52,690 nt of DNA. Source: Candidatus Kuenenia stuttgartensis. GTDB lineage: Bacteria > Planctomycetota > Planctomycetia > Planctomycetales > Planctomycetaceae. This document shows positions 13,928-23,385 of this stretch, one piece after another. Position 1 is the first letter of the stretch, and the number at the start of each line of letters is the position of its first letter. Below the pieces are notes generated by a model. It had not been told where the DNA came from. It did no database searches and saw only the letters and a list, made by a program, of their open reading frames with translations. Both the position numbers and the translations under genes were made by a program. The stretch is taken from the NCBI GenBank assembly GCA_945861865.1, contig CAMAWN010000015.1, positions 1-52,690 of the forward strand, given 5' to 3'.

Positions 13928-16087
13928 TCAATGCACCAGCACGAACTCGCTGGAATTCAGATACGCCCACAGAGCGTCTTGCCAGCCGGCTGGGTTCGTA
14001 CGTGACGTCGCCCCTTCGTGGACCAATCGTCGCAGGGCTTGTAGCTCTTTCGGAGTCGGATACCGAGTCAGCGTCGCGAGACACAATCGCCGGATCTTTT
14101 CGGCCTCGGTGTCGCGGCCGTTGATGAGTTTTTCAAGGAACGTGCCGCGGTCCATGCTGAGAGCCTGTTGCGTCAACTCGCTGTTCATCATCAGCAAAGC
14201 CTGAGTGATGCTGCTCTCGAAGGTGATCGACTCGTCGTTCTCGTCCGTTTGAAAGGCATGGACGAATTGTTGCAGCCACTCATGCCGGCGGCGGTCGTGA
14301 TCGCCAGTGGCCAATGGTGTCTTATCGGCTCCGGTCGCCAGCAACAGCGAGTCGTACAATTGCTCGGCGGTCATCCCTTTGACGTAGACGCGGCTGAACA
14401 GCGGCGACGCGCCGGTTTCGGGATTGTCTTGCTCGTTCGATTTCCCAAAGCGGCTGCTGCGCTGGTACGAATCACTGAGGCAAATCCAGCGGACCAATTG
14501 CTTGCAGTCGTAGCCGCTGGCCACGAACTCGCGGGCGAGATGGTCCAGCAATTCCGGATGGCTCGGCGGATTGTGCGGCCCCATGTCGTCAACCGGACGA
14601 GTAAATCCGCAGCCGAAGAAGTGGTCCCACATCCGATTCACCAACGCTTCGGCGACTTGTGGCTTGTCACCTGCGGTCATCAGCTTCGCCAGTTCATTGC
14701 GGCGATTCGTGTCTGCGTCGTCACTAATCGAAGTCCCTTCGAACTTCGGGTAGGTGACCTGCATCAGACCGCGACGTGTCTCGAAGTGCGTCGGGCCACC
14801 GACGTGTTTCGTTTCCAGCGCGGAGGCTTGCGACTTCATCTTGCCTGTGGCATCGCTGCGATCCACACGAGCAACCTGCGTCTGCTGAAAAAAGCTGTTG
14901 AACGACCAAAAGGCGTCCTGCTTCCAATCGTTGAACGGGTGATCGTGACACTGCGTGCAACCAATCTGCCGGCCCATAAAAATCTTCGCCGTGATCGCTG
15001 TGGCCGGGACCGCTTGGTTGTTCAAATGGGCCAGCAAAAAATTGGTCGCACCGTTTTGATCGAACGAACCCTCGGCCGAGATGAACTCGGCGACCATCTC
15101 GCTCCACGGCCGGTTCTTCGCGAAACTTTCTCGCAAGAACTTCTGAAGAGCGGGACGATTGACGTCACGCGAGTCAGATCGGCCGATCAGAAGGTTGGTC
15201 CACACGACCGTCCAATTGCGGACGTAGGCCGGATCGTCGAGCAGCGTGTCCAACAACTTTTCTCGTTTGCGGAGATCGCGGTCGGCTAGAAACCTCTCCG
15301 CGACATCGACTGGCGGAATGTGACCGACCACATCGAGATAAACCCGTCGCAGCCACTCGGCATCGTCCGCCAGCGGCGACGGCTCGACCCCTTGTACCTT
15401 CCATCCGGCAGCGAGGTGCTCGTTGATGACGGCGACAATGCCTTGAACTGAACCGTCGGCTTTAGCCACCGTATTGCTGCTGGCTGACCGTTGAGGAGGT
15501 CCATCACTCGCGATGGTCTTCGGCTTGTCCGTGGCTTTCAGATCGCGCGGACCTTCTGTTGTCTCAACCGTCGAGCTCTCCGACTTCGGACGGTCTGTCA
15601 GCATGACCGGTTGGCTCGGTGATGGTTCTTCCTGGTTGCGAGCAACAGCCACAGGTACGACGTTGTTCACGTCACGCGGTTGAATCGAATTTGGCTCGCC
15701 GTCTTTGGCAAGCTGAGGCTGGTCATTATTCGGCACGAACCAGCGGCCTGCGGAGAACGAGAACGCGGCAATCACTGCGACACAAGCGACCAATACGAGT
15801 AGACGACGATGACCACGCTTCGTGGCAGGCTGGGCGGTGTCTGAGTCCGAAGCCAGACGCGGCGAAACCGCAGGCTCGAAATTAGCCCCGTCGATTCCGA
15901 ACGCCGTGTTCCAGTGCAATGTGCCGTGCAGGTCCAAGTAGGTCAGATAGGCTCGGCGAGCATTCGCGTCGCGCAGCACGAACTGCTCAAGCCGTTGCGC
16001 GCCGGCCGGTTCGAGCCGGTCTTCGCACAACGCTTCGAGCAACTCGAAGAATTCTGGCGTCAAGTTGGCGACGTCTCGCGGAATCAT
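13928..16087 (-). CDS. Transmembrane anti-sigma-like protein fused to DUF1549/DUF1553 with CxxCH
   Basis: A 719-residue protein. ATG 16087 overlaps the stop of the sigma-factor gene (ATGA). Residues 1-60 (FFELLEALCEDRLEP ... LTYLDLHGTLHW) look like the cytoplasmic anti-sigma/FecR-type N-terminus seen in planctomycetes. Residues about 94-113 form one membrane helix, then a low-complexity linker. DUF1549 starts near 205 (YLDVVGHIPP) and includes a haem-binding type motif CTQCH (C377, C380, H381). DUF1553 follows ([29 protein letters not shown]) to the end (YLNSSEFVLVH). The topology would put the DUF1549/1553 part in the periplasm or paryphoplasm and the first part in the cytoplasm next to sigma. 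The exact biochemical role of DUF1549/1553 is not established. Confidence 0.8.
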   Translation of the reverse strand: MIPRDVANLTPEFFELLEALCEDRLEPAGAQRLEQFVLRDANARRAYLTYLDLHGTLHWNTAFGIDGANFEPAVSPRLASDSDTAQPATKRGHRRLLVLVACVAVIAAFSFSAGRWFVPNNDQPQLAKDGEPNSIQPRDVNNVVPVAVARNQEEPSPSQPVMLTDRPKSESSTVETTEGPRDLKATDKPKTIASDGPPQRSASSNTVAKADGSVQGIVAVINEHLAAGWKVQGVEPSPLADDAEWLRRVYLDVVGHIPPVDVAERFLADRDLRKREKLLDTLLDDPAYVRNWTVVWTNLLIGRSDSRDVNRPALQKFLRESFAKNRPWSEMVAEFISAEGSFDQNGATNFLLAHLNNQAVPATAITAKIFMGRQIGCTQCHDHPFNDWKQDAFWSFNSFFQQTQVARVDRSDATGKMKSQASALETKHVGGPTHFETRRGLMQVTYPKFEGTSISDDADTNRRNELAKLMTAGDKPQVAEALVNRMWDHFFGCGFTRPVDDMGPHNPPSHPELLDHLAREFVASGYDCKQLVRWICLSDSYQRSSRFGKSNEQDNPETGASPLFSRVYVKGMTAEQLYDSLLLATGADKTPLATGDHDRRRHEWLQQFVHAFQTDENDESITFESSITQALLMMNSELTQQALSMDRGTFLEKLINGRDTEAEKIRRLCLATLTRYPTPKELQALRRLVHEGATSRTNPAGWQDALWAYLNSSEFVLVH

Positions 16088-16656
16088 GTTGTTCTCGTGG
16101 CGGCAGTCAGCCGGCGAGTGACACAATCGAACAGAACTTTACGAATGCGGCCGATGGACTGGTAAACCGAGTTGACTGGCCGGCCCAAGTGCTCGGCGAC
16201 GTTCAAACCGTTCTCGCCGGGGGCGTAGCGAGCTTGAATCAATTCCCGATCGTCAGCCTTCAGGCGGCGGAGGCAGTCGGACAACGCCTCGCGACGTTGT
16301 TCGAGTTCATCGCTCATCTCGATCGCCTCAGCGGCGATTCGCGAGATGAATTCGTCGCTGAACTGCAGACGGCCGGCTCGTTTCTTCTCCCGGTATTTGA
16401 GGATCTCGTAGGTGGCAATCTTTCCGGCCCAAGCGAAGAAACTCGTGCCGAGTTGAAACTGATGAAACTTGCTCCAGATGATGACGTTCGTGTCCTGCAG
16501 AATTTCTTCGGCATCCGTCAGGTGGCTGACTTGAGAAAGGATGAACAAGAACAGTCGTCGTTGGGATTTCGTGAAGAGCTGCACGAACCCCGCATTCGGC
16601 ACCTGCTCCAAGGAGCCGGCATCTTCAGCAGGTTCTGGTGGGTGCGGCTCAGTCAT
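16084..16656 (-). CDS. ECF-like RNA polymerase sigma factor (planctomycete Sig-70_gvs1 type)
   Basis: A 190-residue sigma factor. Region 2 is visible in 'FLFILSQVSHLTDAEEILQDTNVIIWSKF' (residues about 35-65), with AWAGKIATYEILKYREKK as the region 2.3-2.4 helix. Region 4 reads LRRLKADDRELIQARYAPGENGLNVAEHL and NSVYQSIGRIRKVLFDCV. The 'DTNVIIW' signature is that of the planctomycete-expanded group. It overlaps by 4 bases the gene for a membrane protein with an anti-sigma-like N-terminus, so the pair probably forms a membrane-controlled switch. Target promoters are unknown; the sigma gene sits after a terminator and has its own upstream region of about 60 bases. Confidence 0.85.
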   Translation of the reverse strand: MTEPHPPEPAEDAGSLEQVPNAGFVQLFTKSQRRLFLFILSQVSHLTDAEEILQDTNVIIWSKFHQFQLGTSFFAWAGKIATYEILKYREKKRAGRLQFSDEFISRIAAEAIEMSDELEQRREALSDCLRRLKADDRELIQARYAPGENGLNVAEHLGRPVNSVYQSIGRIRKVLFDCVTRRLTAATRTT

Positions 16657-16691
16657 GTCTTCAAAAGGTTCGAGAATCGGAAGCCGGTTAC

Positions 16692-16717
16692 AAAAACGGG
16701 GGCCAAGCGGCCCCCGT
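16692..16717 (-). terminator. Rho-independent terminator after the DUF1501 gene
   Basis: On the minus strand ACGGGGGCC-GCTT-GGCCCCCGT forms a 9-bp GC-rich stem with a 4-base loop, followed by TTTTT. It separates the DUF1549/DUF1501 unit upstream from the sigma-factor unit downstream. Confidence 0.9.
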
Positions 16718-16743
16718 CTTGAGTCCGTTCAGAAGCCTCTCGA

Positions 16744-18042
16744 TTAGCCGATGAGCTCCGAAATCGGAGTGCCGCCGTTGGCAATCTTCATCGGGCGGCC
16801 ACGCTTCGAGGTGTGAACCGTCGTCGTCGGAATACCGAGGGCATGACACGCCGTGGCCCAGATGTCTCCGGGCAGATACGGCTTCGTCTCGCAGGTCAGG
16901 CCATCCGCATCGGTTGCTCCGACATGCGTGCCACCCTTGAGGTTGCCGCCGCCGATCATCACCGACCAGCTTGCCGCCCAGTGATCGCGTCCGACGTCTT
17001 GGTTGATGCGCGGGGTGCGTCCGAACTCGCCCATCCACACCACGACGACGTCCTTGATCATGCTGCGTTCCTTCAAGTCGGTGATCAACGCGGAAATCGC
17101 GGTGTCCATCGACGGCAGGTTGCGGTCCTTGAGCGTGTTGAACACGTTCGCGTGCAAGTCCCAACCACCCATGCCGACTTCAACGAACGGCACACCGGCT
17201 TCGACCAAACGACGAGCCATCAGCAGGCCGCGACCGAACTCGCCGCCGGCACGCATCATTCCACCCGTGGGGGCTCCAGCGTTGGTGTAGCGGTCGATCG
17301 TCTTCGGGTCTTCCTTGTCGACCTTGAAGGCTTCCATCTGCTTCGAGGTCATCAGGTCGATGGCCTTCTTGTAGACGTCCTTGTGAGCTTGCGGAGCTTC
17401 GCCGCGCTTCGACGAGATGAAGCTGTCTTCGATCGTGCCGAGCATCGCGAGCCGCTGTCGGAATCGCCCCGCGTCCATGCCGTCCGTGTCAGCATTCTGG
17501 ATGCGGCCTTGCGTGTTCACGACGAACGCAGCGTTCGACATGCCCAGGAAGCCCGGGCTGCCAGGATCGCCACCGATTGAGACGAACGACGGGATTTCCA
17601 GTTCCTTGCGCTTCGATCCGAGTTCGTGGCTGACCACCGAGCCGAACGTCGGATGAACGACGGTCGGGTTCGGCACATAACCGGTGTGCATGAAGTAGCG
17701 GCCACGGCCGTGATCGGCTTCGCGAGTGCTCATCGAACGCACGACGTTGAGCACGTCGAACTGAGCCGCCGTCTTCGGCATGTGCTCGCTGATTTGCGTT
17801 CCGGCGGCCGTGATCGGCTTGAATTCGCCGCCGTTCTTGCTGCCCGGCTTCAAGTCCCAAATGTCGATGGTCGGAGGTCCGCCGCCCATCCACATCAGGA
17901 TGCAAGCCTTTTGGTTTTTCTTGACGGTCTCCGCGTGAACTTGCAGGTGCTGCATGAACTGGATAGCGGGGATCGTGGCCGCACTGGCGGCCATGTGACG
18001 CATGAAGTGTCGGCGAGTCATGCCGGCGGGGACGAAGCTCAT
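16744..18042 (-). CDS. DUF1501 (sulfatase-like) secreted protein
   Basis: A 432-residue protein of the DUF1501 family, distantly related to the sulfatase/alkaline-phosphatase fold. ATG 18042 is preceded by AAAGGAAG. The N-terminus [18 protein letters not shown] resembles a Tat signal (R-R and hydrophobic stretch), fitting export of a folded protein. Family motifs: [18 protein letters not shown] near residue 45, '[12 protein letters not shown]', '[22 protein letters not shown]' near 340 and 'HVGATDADG'. It is 64 bases downstream of the DUF1549/DUF1553 gene. These two families are paired over and over in planctomycete genomes, suggesting a joint role on the cell surface, still undefined. Confidence 0.9.
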   Translation of the reverse strand: MSFVPAGMTRRHFMRHMAASAATIPAIQFMQHLQVHAETVKKNQKACILMWMGGGPPTIDIWDLKPGSKNGGEFKPITAAGTQISEHMPKTAAQFDVLNVVRSMSTREADHGRGRYFMHTGYVPNPTVVHPTFGSVVSHELGSKRKELEIPSFVSIGGDPGSPGFLGMSNAAFVVNTQGRIQNADTDGMDAGRFRQRLAMLGTIEDSFISSKRGEAPQAHKDVYKKAIDLMTSKQMEAFKVDKEDPKTIDRYTNAGAPTGGMMRAGGEFGRGLLMARRLVEAGVPFVEVGMGGWDLHANVFNTLKDRNLPSMDTAISALITDLKERSMIKDVVVVWMGEFGRTPRINQDVGRDHWAASWSVMIGGGNLKGGTHVGATDADGLTCETKPYLPGDIWATACHALGIPTTTVHTSKRGRPMKIANGGTPISELIG

Positions 18043-18106
18043 GGGACTTCCTTTCAAAAAGTTGGGTTGATCGAAGATTTCAGACTTCAAACCTGAGATT
18101 CCAATT

Positions 18107-19864
18107 TCAGTGGATGAAAATGAACTCATTGGAGTTCAACAAAGCCCAGAACATGTCTTGGTATGCAGCAAGCTTGTCCGAGTTGACTCGGAGCAAATCT
18201 TGAGCACCCTTGGCTTCCTTGGGATTCGGAGCGCGACCAAGAGCCGTCAGATACAGGCGGCGAATCCGATCGGTGTCCTTCGGAGTTTCGGCCAGGATTG
18301 TATTCAGGAAGCTGCCCTTCTGCGCGCTGATGGCGTCCTTCACGAGATCGCCATTCATCATCATCAGGGCCTGCGGGATCGAACCGTTGAAGGTTGTCGA
18401 TTCGTCCCCCTCGTCGGTGCCGAACGCAATTACGAACTGCCGCAGCCAAACACGCTTCTTGTCTTCCGCTTGCTCAAAACTTGAGCGTCCGGATTTGTGA
18501 GCGTTTGTCGCCACGATCAGCGAATCATAAAGCTGCTCGGCCGACATGGACTTCAGATACACATGACTGAACATGGCCGAGGTTCCAGCCGCTGGGTTGT
18601 CCTTCTCCTCGTTGGCCTTCGAAGCTTGGCTGGTGAGGTTGTACGCCTCGGAGTTGCAAATCCAGCGAACGAGTTGTTTCACGTCGTAACGCGACTTGAC
18701 GAACTCACCACCCAAGCGGTCGAGCAGATCGGGATGTGATGCCGGATTATGCGGCCCCATGTCATCCACAGGCTTTGTGATGCCAAAGCCGAAGAATTGA
18801 CTCCACATGCGATTGACCATCGCCAAAGCGACAAGTGACTTCTCGCCGTCGATCATCAATTTTCCAAGCACTTCGCGGCGATTGACGTCCCAGCCGTCCT
18901 TGTCCTTTTTCGCCACTTCATCAACAACGTCTTTGCCGAAATAGCGTGGGTACGCGGCCTCAATCAAGCCATTGCGTTTCTCGTAGGTGACATGATCCGC
19001 GACTCCGTCGCGACGTTTCAATTCGGAGTAGTCATCGACCATGCGGCCCGCTTTCGCGTCGTACTTCCGATGATCTTCCTTCTGCAGTTGGCGGAAGAAG
19101 TTATTGAACTCCCAAAATTGCCGCTGCTGCCAATCGTTGAACGGGTGATTGTGGCACTGCGTGCATTGCACCTGCATCCCCATGAAGAGCCGCGTCGTCT
19201 TGGCCGTCGCGAGCACTCCGTCGTCCGGCATCACCATTTGAGCCAACAGGAAATTGACCGCGCCGTTTTCCTCGAAGTGTCCTTCGGCGGAGACAATGTC
19301 CAGCACCACGTCATTCCAAGGACGATTCTTGGTGAACGCTTCGCGAAGGAACTTCTCCATCCCTTTGCGGCTGACTCGCTGCGGAGCTTGCTGACCAATC
19401 GTCAAGTTCGTCCAAACATTCGTCCAATGGCGAACATAGGCCGGATCGTCGAGCAGCTTGTCGATCAGTTTCGACCGTTTGGCCCTGTCCTTGTCGTTCA
19501 AAAATTTCTCAATCTCTTCCATTGGCGGCACATGGCCGACGATGTCGAGATACACGCGGCGAATCCACTCACCATCGCCAGCAACTTCAGATGGGTCGAT
19601 TTCGTTATCGGTCCAGCCTTGGCGAATTTGTTCGTTGATGAACGAAATGAGCACATCAGACGAGCCGGTCGTGAACTCTTCACGTTTCATCTTGCCGGCT
19701 GGTTTCGCATCCGAACCAGCCTTGTCATTCGTAGCCGAGGCTTTGGACTTCGTGCCTTTCGATCCCGATTCCTCCGCCGTGATCGCGACGGAGGCGCTGA
19801 TGGCGATGGCCAAACCGGCTGCAACCCAGCATCCCAACCGACTTCCGCTCCACGTCCGCATCAT
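18107..19864 (-). CDS. DUF1549/DUF1553 secreted protein with CxxCH motif
   Basis: A 585-residue protein. ATG 19864 is chosen over the longer frame because GGGGAGG lies 5 bases upstream. A signal peptide covers residues 1 to about 30 ([20 protein letters not shown]). DUF1549 begins near 60 with '[12 protein letters not shown]' and '[11 protein letters not shown]', and holds CTQCH (C234-H238), a c-type haem motif. DUF1553 follows with [20 protein letters not shown] and ends [12 protein letters not shown]. It is a paralogue of the C-terminal part of the protein encoded at 13928-16087, but without the anti-sigma start. First gene of an operon with the DUF1501 gene. Confidence 0.9.
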   Translation of the reverse strand: MMRTWSGSRLGCWVAAGLAIAISASVAITAEESGSKGTKSKASATNDKAGSDAKPAGKMKREEFTTGSSDVLISFINEQIRQGWTDNEIDPSEVAGDGEWIRRVYLDIVGHVPPMEEIEKFLNDKDRAKRSKLIDKLLDDPAYVRHWTNVWTNLTIGQQAPQRVSRKGMEKFLREAFTKNRPWNDVVLDIVSAEGHFEENGAVNFLLAQMVMPDDGVLATAKTTRLFMGMQVQCTQCHNHPFNDWQQRQFWEFNNFFRQLQKEDHRKYDAKAGRMVDDYSELKRRDGVADHVTYEKRNGLIEAAYPRYFGKDVVDEVAKKDKDGWDVNRREVLGKLMIDGEKSLVALAMVNRMWSQFFGFGITKPVDDMGPHNPASHPDLLDRLGGEFVKSRYDVKQLVRWICNSEAYNLTSQASKANEEKDNPAAGTSAMFSHVYLKSMSAEQLYDSLIVATNAHKSGRSSFEQAEDKKRVWLRQFVIAFGTDEGDESTTFNGSIPQALMMMNGDLVKDAISAQKGSFLNTILAETPKDTDRIRRLYLTALGRAPNPKEAKGAQDLLRVNSDKLAAYQDMFWALLNSNEFIFIH

Positions 19865-20109
19865 TCGAGCCTCCCCAATCAAGAGCTGTTCGCGCCGTTT
19901 GCCTGCGATCAATACCAACGTTAACTTCAAGCCGTCTTGATGTCTCGCAAATTTACGACAGAAAATTACCTGAGTCGCCGCTGCGAAGTTCGTGACATTC
20001 CGTCTTGTTTTTTTAATTCGACCTCTGAATCTCCCGGCACTCTACTGGCATAACCTATGCTCTGGAAGCCAGTTGAGAGGTTTTCTATGGGCTTTCGAAG
20101 GAACGATTG

Positions 20110-20901
20110 ATGACCTCCCCTGCGATCCTTTCTGGCCGAGTCGCCGTCATCACCGGCGGAGCCAGCGGAATCGGGCGAGCCACCGCCCTCCTCTTCGCCC
20201 AGCACGGTGCCCGCGTTTTCGTGGGGGATTATCGCCTCAGCCGAGACGCCGAACAGTCACTCGCCGCCCACGCTATCCAGGCTTCAGCCTGCGACGTCCG
20301 AAACGTTGCCGAATTGCAACGCCTGATCGACCAGGCCGCGACGATCGCCGGCCGGCTAGACATCCTGGTCAACAACGCCGGCATCGGCATGGTCAAGCAG
20401 ATCGACGATGTCTCCGAGACGGACTGGGACAATTGCCTCGATACGAACTTCAAGGCCGCATTTTTTGGAGCAAAGTACGCCATTCCGCATCTGATTCGTT
20501 CCGGCGGAGGGAGCATCGTGAACACCGCTAGCAATGCCGGATTGCTGCCGCGGGCCCACGATCCCGTCTACTCGGTCAGCAAGATGGCTCTGATCGGACT
20601 GACGAAAAGTCTCGCCCTCTGCCACGCGAAAGACCGCATTCGAGTCAACGCCGTCTGCCCTGGCCCTGTCTGCGACACAGGCATGATGAACGCCGATCTG
20701 GACGCCGCTGTCGATCGTGCCGCCACCGAGCAGCGTTTCATCGCTGCCAGTCCGTTGGCACAGGCGTTCGGTCGCATGAGCCACCCAGATGAAATCGCCG
20801 CCGCGATTCTGTATCTCGCCAGCGATGCCGCTTGCATGGTGACCGGTACCGCGATCGCAATTGACGGCGGTAAGTCGCTGGGAGTGCCGCCGAATCTTTG
20901 A
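20110..20901 (+). CDS. SDR-family oxidoreductase
   Basis: A 263-residue NAD(P)-dependent dehydrogenase. AAGGAA lies 6 bases before ATG 20110; an in-frame TTG at 20107 is less likely. It has the classical motifs TGGASGIGRA (nucleotide binding), Asp after beta-2 (GDYRLS), NNAGIG, the catalytic Ser in NTASNAG, YSVSK (Tyr and Lys intact) and a PGPV segment after it. The C-terminus ends with the usual IDGGKSLG. Single gene, divergent from the DUF1549 operon on its left and convergent with the acyltransferase on its right (18 bases between). The substrate is unknown; 3-oxoacyl-ACP or secondary alcohols are common for this type. Confidence 0.85.
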   Translation: MTSPAILSGRVAVITGGASGIGRATALLFAQHGARVFVGDYRLSRDAEQSLAAHAIQASACDVRNVAELQRLIDQAATIAGRLDILVNNAGIGMVKQIDDVSETDWDNCLDTNFKAAFFGAKYAIPHLIRSGGGSIVNTASNAGLLPRAHDPVYSVSKMALIGLTKSLALCHAKDRIRVNAVCPGPVCDTGMMNADLDAAVDRAATEQRFIAASPLAQAFGRMSHPDEIAAAILYLASDAACMVTGTAIAIDGGKSLGVPPNL

Positions 20902-20919
20902 TCGACGGTGTCGCTCGCA

Positions 20920-22080
20920 TCACGCGGCGCGTCGATTCTTCAACCAGTTTGACCACCGCCCGCTCGGAGCTTCCACGCACACAAACAACAGATGCCCCGC
21001 GGCAATGCTCGCGACGAGACACAGGAACAAGATCAAACTCGCTTGAGCCGGTGTCGGCGAACCACCGCACCAGCGCCAACCCAACCACATCAGCCAGTGA
21101 CTGACCGGGTAGTGGATCAAATACAGGCTGTAAGAAATCCGACCGAGATATTGCAGCCAGCGCCAATTTAGCCAATCGTGAAAATGATCCGTGCGACCAG
21201 CGACGTAGATCGCCAACGCCGCCGTCAGTGCCAAGGCATTTTCCAGCTTCCATTGAAAGACGAACTGGACCGCGTAAATGGCCACGGTCACCCCAAAGAC
21301 TTGCGGCAAGACGGTTCGATCGAGTGCCCACCAGACCACCATCCCCAGAAAGAACGAATTCATGTAGTGAATCACCCACGGCTCCGTGATGTCCTGCCGA
21401 TTCCAAAAACACAGCGACGTCAGCGCCAGCGGAGCAAACACCAACAACACCCCCCAGCCGGAAGGTTGCGGCGGCTTTGGATCTGGGCGAGGAAGCAATC
21501 GTTGAGCCAGTCCCCAACCGACGACGCTCACCACATAAAACTGCACCTCGATGCAGACCGTCCAGATCGCCGCTGACAACGGAGTCTCTCTGAGGACGTC
21601 TTGAAGGAACGCGAGATGGGCCAAAACGCGAGTGATGGTCAACGGCTCCTCGAATGGTGACGGCACTCCCCACCAATTCACACACGCCGCGTGCAATAAC
21701 AGGACGACGAGAATCGTCACCGCGTACGGCGGCCACAGTCGCACGACTCGTCGTCCGACAAAAGACAGCGCTTCGCGCGGCGTCACCCAAGTGTTCCGCA
21801 GCGTGAACGCGATCACGAACCCGCTGACCACCAACAGGAATTGCACACCGACCCAAGTTCTCAGCAATATCCAATCGACGAACCCCGGCACGAACCCGGC
21901 CGACACATAGGTCAGCGGCTCAGTCTCCAGAGCCACCTCGTACCTCCAGATGTGGTACACGGCGATTCCCAACGCGGCCAGACCTCGCAGCCCGTCGATC
22001 ATCACGAACCGAGCGGCCGGCTTAATTGGATCGCCCGTCCGCTGGTGTTGCTCGCCCTGCCCTGTTGCGGCTGCTTCCAT
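20920..22080 (-). CDS. Acyltransferase 3 family membrane protein
   Basis: A polytopic protein of about 386 residues. It starts 'EAAATGQGEQHQ', then the family signature MIDGLRGLAALGIAVYHIW (with R and H used in acyl transfer), followed by about ten hydrophobic helices to the end. A Pro-rich cytoplasmic-looking segment (RPDPKPPQPSG) interrupts them. The family O-acylates sugars of the envelope or exported compounds. Two ATGs are adjacent (22083 and 22080); the second has GGAG at better spacing. It starts about 13 bases after the thiolase stop, so the two are probably co-transcribed, though a functional link is not obvious. Confidence 0.8.
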   Translation of the reverse strand: MEAAATGQGEQHQRTGDPIKPAARFVMIDGLRGLAALGIAVYHIWRYEVALETEPLTYVSAGFVPGFVDWILLRTWVGVQFLLVVSGFVIAFTLRNTWVTPREALSFVGRRVVRLWPPYAVTILVVLLLHAACVNWWGVPSPFEEPLTITRVLAHLAFLQDVLRETPLSAAIWTVCIEVQFYVVSVVGWGLAQRLLPRPDPKPPQPSGWGVLLVFAPLALTSLCFWNRQDITEPWVIHYMNSFFLGMVVWWALDRTVLPQVFGVTVAIYAVQFVFQWKLENALALTAALAIYVAGRTDHFHDWLNWRWLQYLGRISYSLYLIHYPVSHWLMWLGWRWCGGSPTPAQASLILFLCLVASIAAGHLLFVCVEAPSGRWSNWLKNRRAA

Positions 22081-22093
22081 CATGTCTCCGTCG

Positions 22094-23266
22094 TCACGCA
22101 CGTTCGACCAAAATCGCGACCGCGTTGCCGCCCCCCAAACACAGGGCCGCGATTCCAGTGCGGAGTTGTTTCTGGTTGAGCGCAAACAATAACGTCGTCA
22201 GCACGCGAGCACCGCTGGCACCGATCGGATGACCGAGCGCGATCGCGCCGCCATGAACATTGACTCTGTCGGACGGCAGATCGAGTTCCCGAATGCACGC
22301 CAGCATTTGGACGGCAAACGCCTCGTTGATCTCGAACAGATCGACGTCGGCCAACGATCGGCCGGCTCGATCGAGCACTCGCCGAATGGCTGCGGCTGGA
22401 GCCGTGAAGAGATCCTCCGGCGGACCTCCGACCGTCGCCGAAGCCACGATCCGCGCGAGCGGCTGACGGCCGAGTCGCTCGGCAACCACTGCGGACGCGA
22501 CCACGACGGCGGACGCTCCGTCGCTGATCGTCGAGGCGTTGCCGGCGGTCACGCTGCCATTGCAGGCAAAGGCCGGACGCAATGACGACAGCCGAGCCAA
22601 ATCGCAATCCGCTCGCGGACCTTCGTCTGCGGTGACGGTTGTCGCTTGACCGCGATTAGTCACGGAGACGGCAACCAATTCCGCTTGGAATGCCCCGGCA
22701 TTGGCCGCCGCAACGGCCCGACGGTGACTCTCGACCGCGAACTGATCTTGAGCCTCGCGCGAGATGCCCGCTCGCTGAGCCAAACTGTCGGCGATGTGGC
22801 CCATCGATTGGCCGCTGAAAGCGCATTCCAATCCGTCGTGCAGCATCGAATCAATCAGCGGTCGGTCGCCAAGAGCCGGCCCATCTCGTCGCAACAGCCA
22901 CGGAGCTTGGCTCATATTTTCCATGCCACCGGCGACGATGACGTCCGCATCGCCGCCGCGAATCGCTTGAGCCGCCAGCATCACCGCCTTCAATCCCGAA
23001 CCGCAGACTTTGTTGATCGTCAGCGCTCCGACGGTCGCGGGCAGACCGCCCTTCAGTGCCGCCTGCCGAACCGGAGCCTGCCCCACCCCCGCAGACAACA
23101 CCATCCCGAGAATGACCTCTTCGACATCCGTCGGCGCGATCCCCGCACGAACAACCGCTTCACGCACAACGCACGCTCCCAAATCCGTCGCCGAAACGGA
23201 GGACAAGCTGCCTCGAAACTTGCCGATCGGAGTGCGGCAGGCGGAAAGAATGACGGCCTCGGACAT
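22094..23266 (-). CDS. Thiolase / acetyl-CoA C-acetyltransferase
   Basis: A 390-residue thiolase that joins or splits acyl-CoA units. The nucleophile is C88 in NKVCGSGLKA. The active-site His346 sits in LGHPIGASGARV and the second Cys376 in ALCLGGGNA. The N-terminal SACRTPIGKFRGSLS is typical of the biosynthetic/degradative acetyl-CoA acetyltransferases (AtoB, PhaA, FadA). Length is normal for the family. Neighbours include an acyl-CoA ligase, divergently transcribed on the other side (119 bases between starts), which points to fatty-acid or poly-ester metabolism; the direction of the reaction cannot be told. Confidence 0.9.
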   Translation of the reverse strand: MSEAVILSACRTPIGKFRGSLSSVSATDLGACVVREAVVRAGIAPTDVEEVILGMVLSAGVGQAPVRQAALKGGLPATVGALTINKVCGSGLKAVMLAAQAIRGGDADVIVAGGMENMSQAPWLLRRDGPALGDRPLIDSMLHDGLECAFSGQSMGHIADSLAQRAGISREAQDQFAVESHRRAVAAANAGAFQAELVAVSVTNRGQATTVTADEGPRADCDLARLSSLRPAFACNGSVTAGNASTISDGASAVVVASAVVAERLGRQPLARIVASATVGGPPEDLFTAPAAAIRRVLDRAGRSLADVDLFEINEAFAVQMLACIRELDLPSDRVNVHGGAIALGHPIGASGARVLTTLLFALNQKQLRTGIAALCLGGGNAVAILVERA

Positions 23267-23385
23267 GATCGGACTCCGACTCGACGACGGGATGAGACGG
23301 GTTCATTCTAAAGACCGGGCGGAGGGAGGCGAGTCGCGCGGGTTCCGTTAGAATGCTCGCGACACATCATTCTCGGAGCACGGTC

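Noticed and set aside
14168..15289. 373-residue open frame antisense to the DUF1549/DUF1553 gene
   Set aside because: No motif or ribosome-binding site; it is a shadow.
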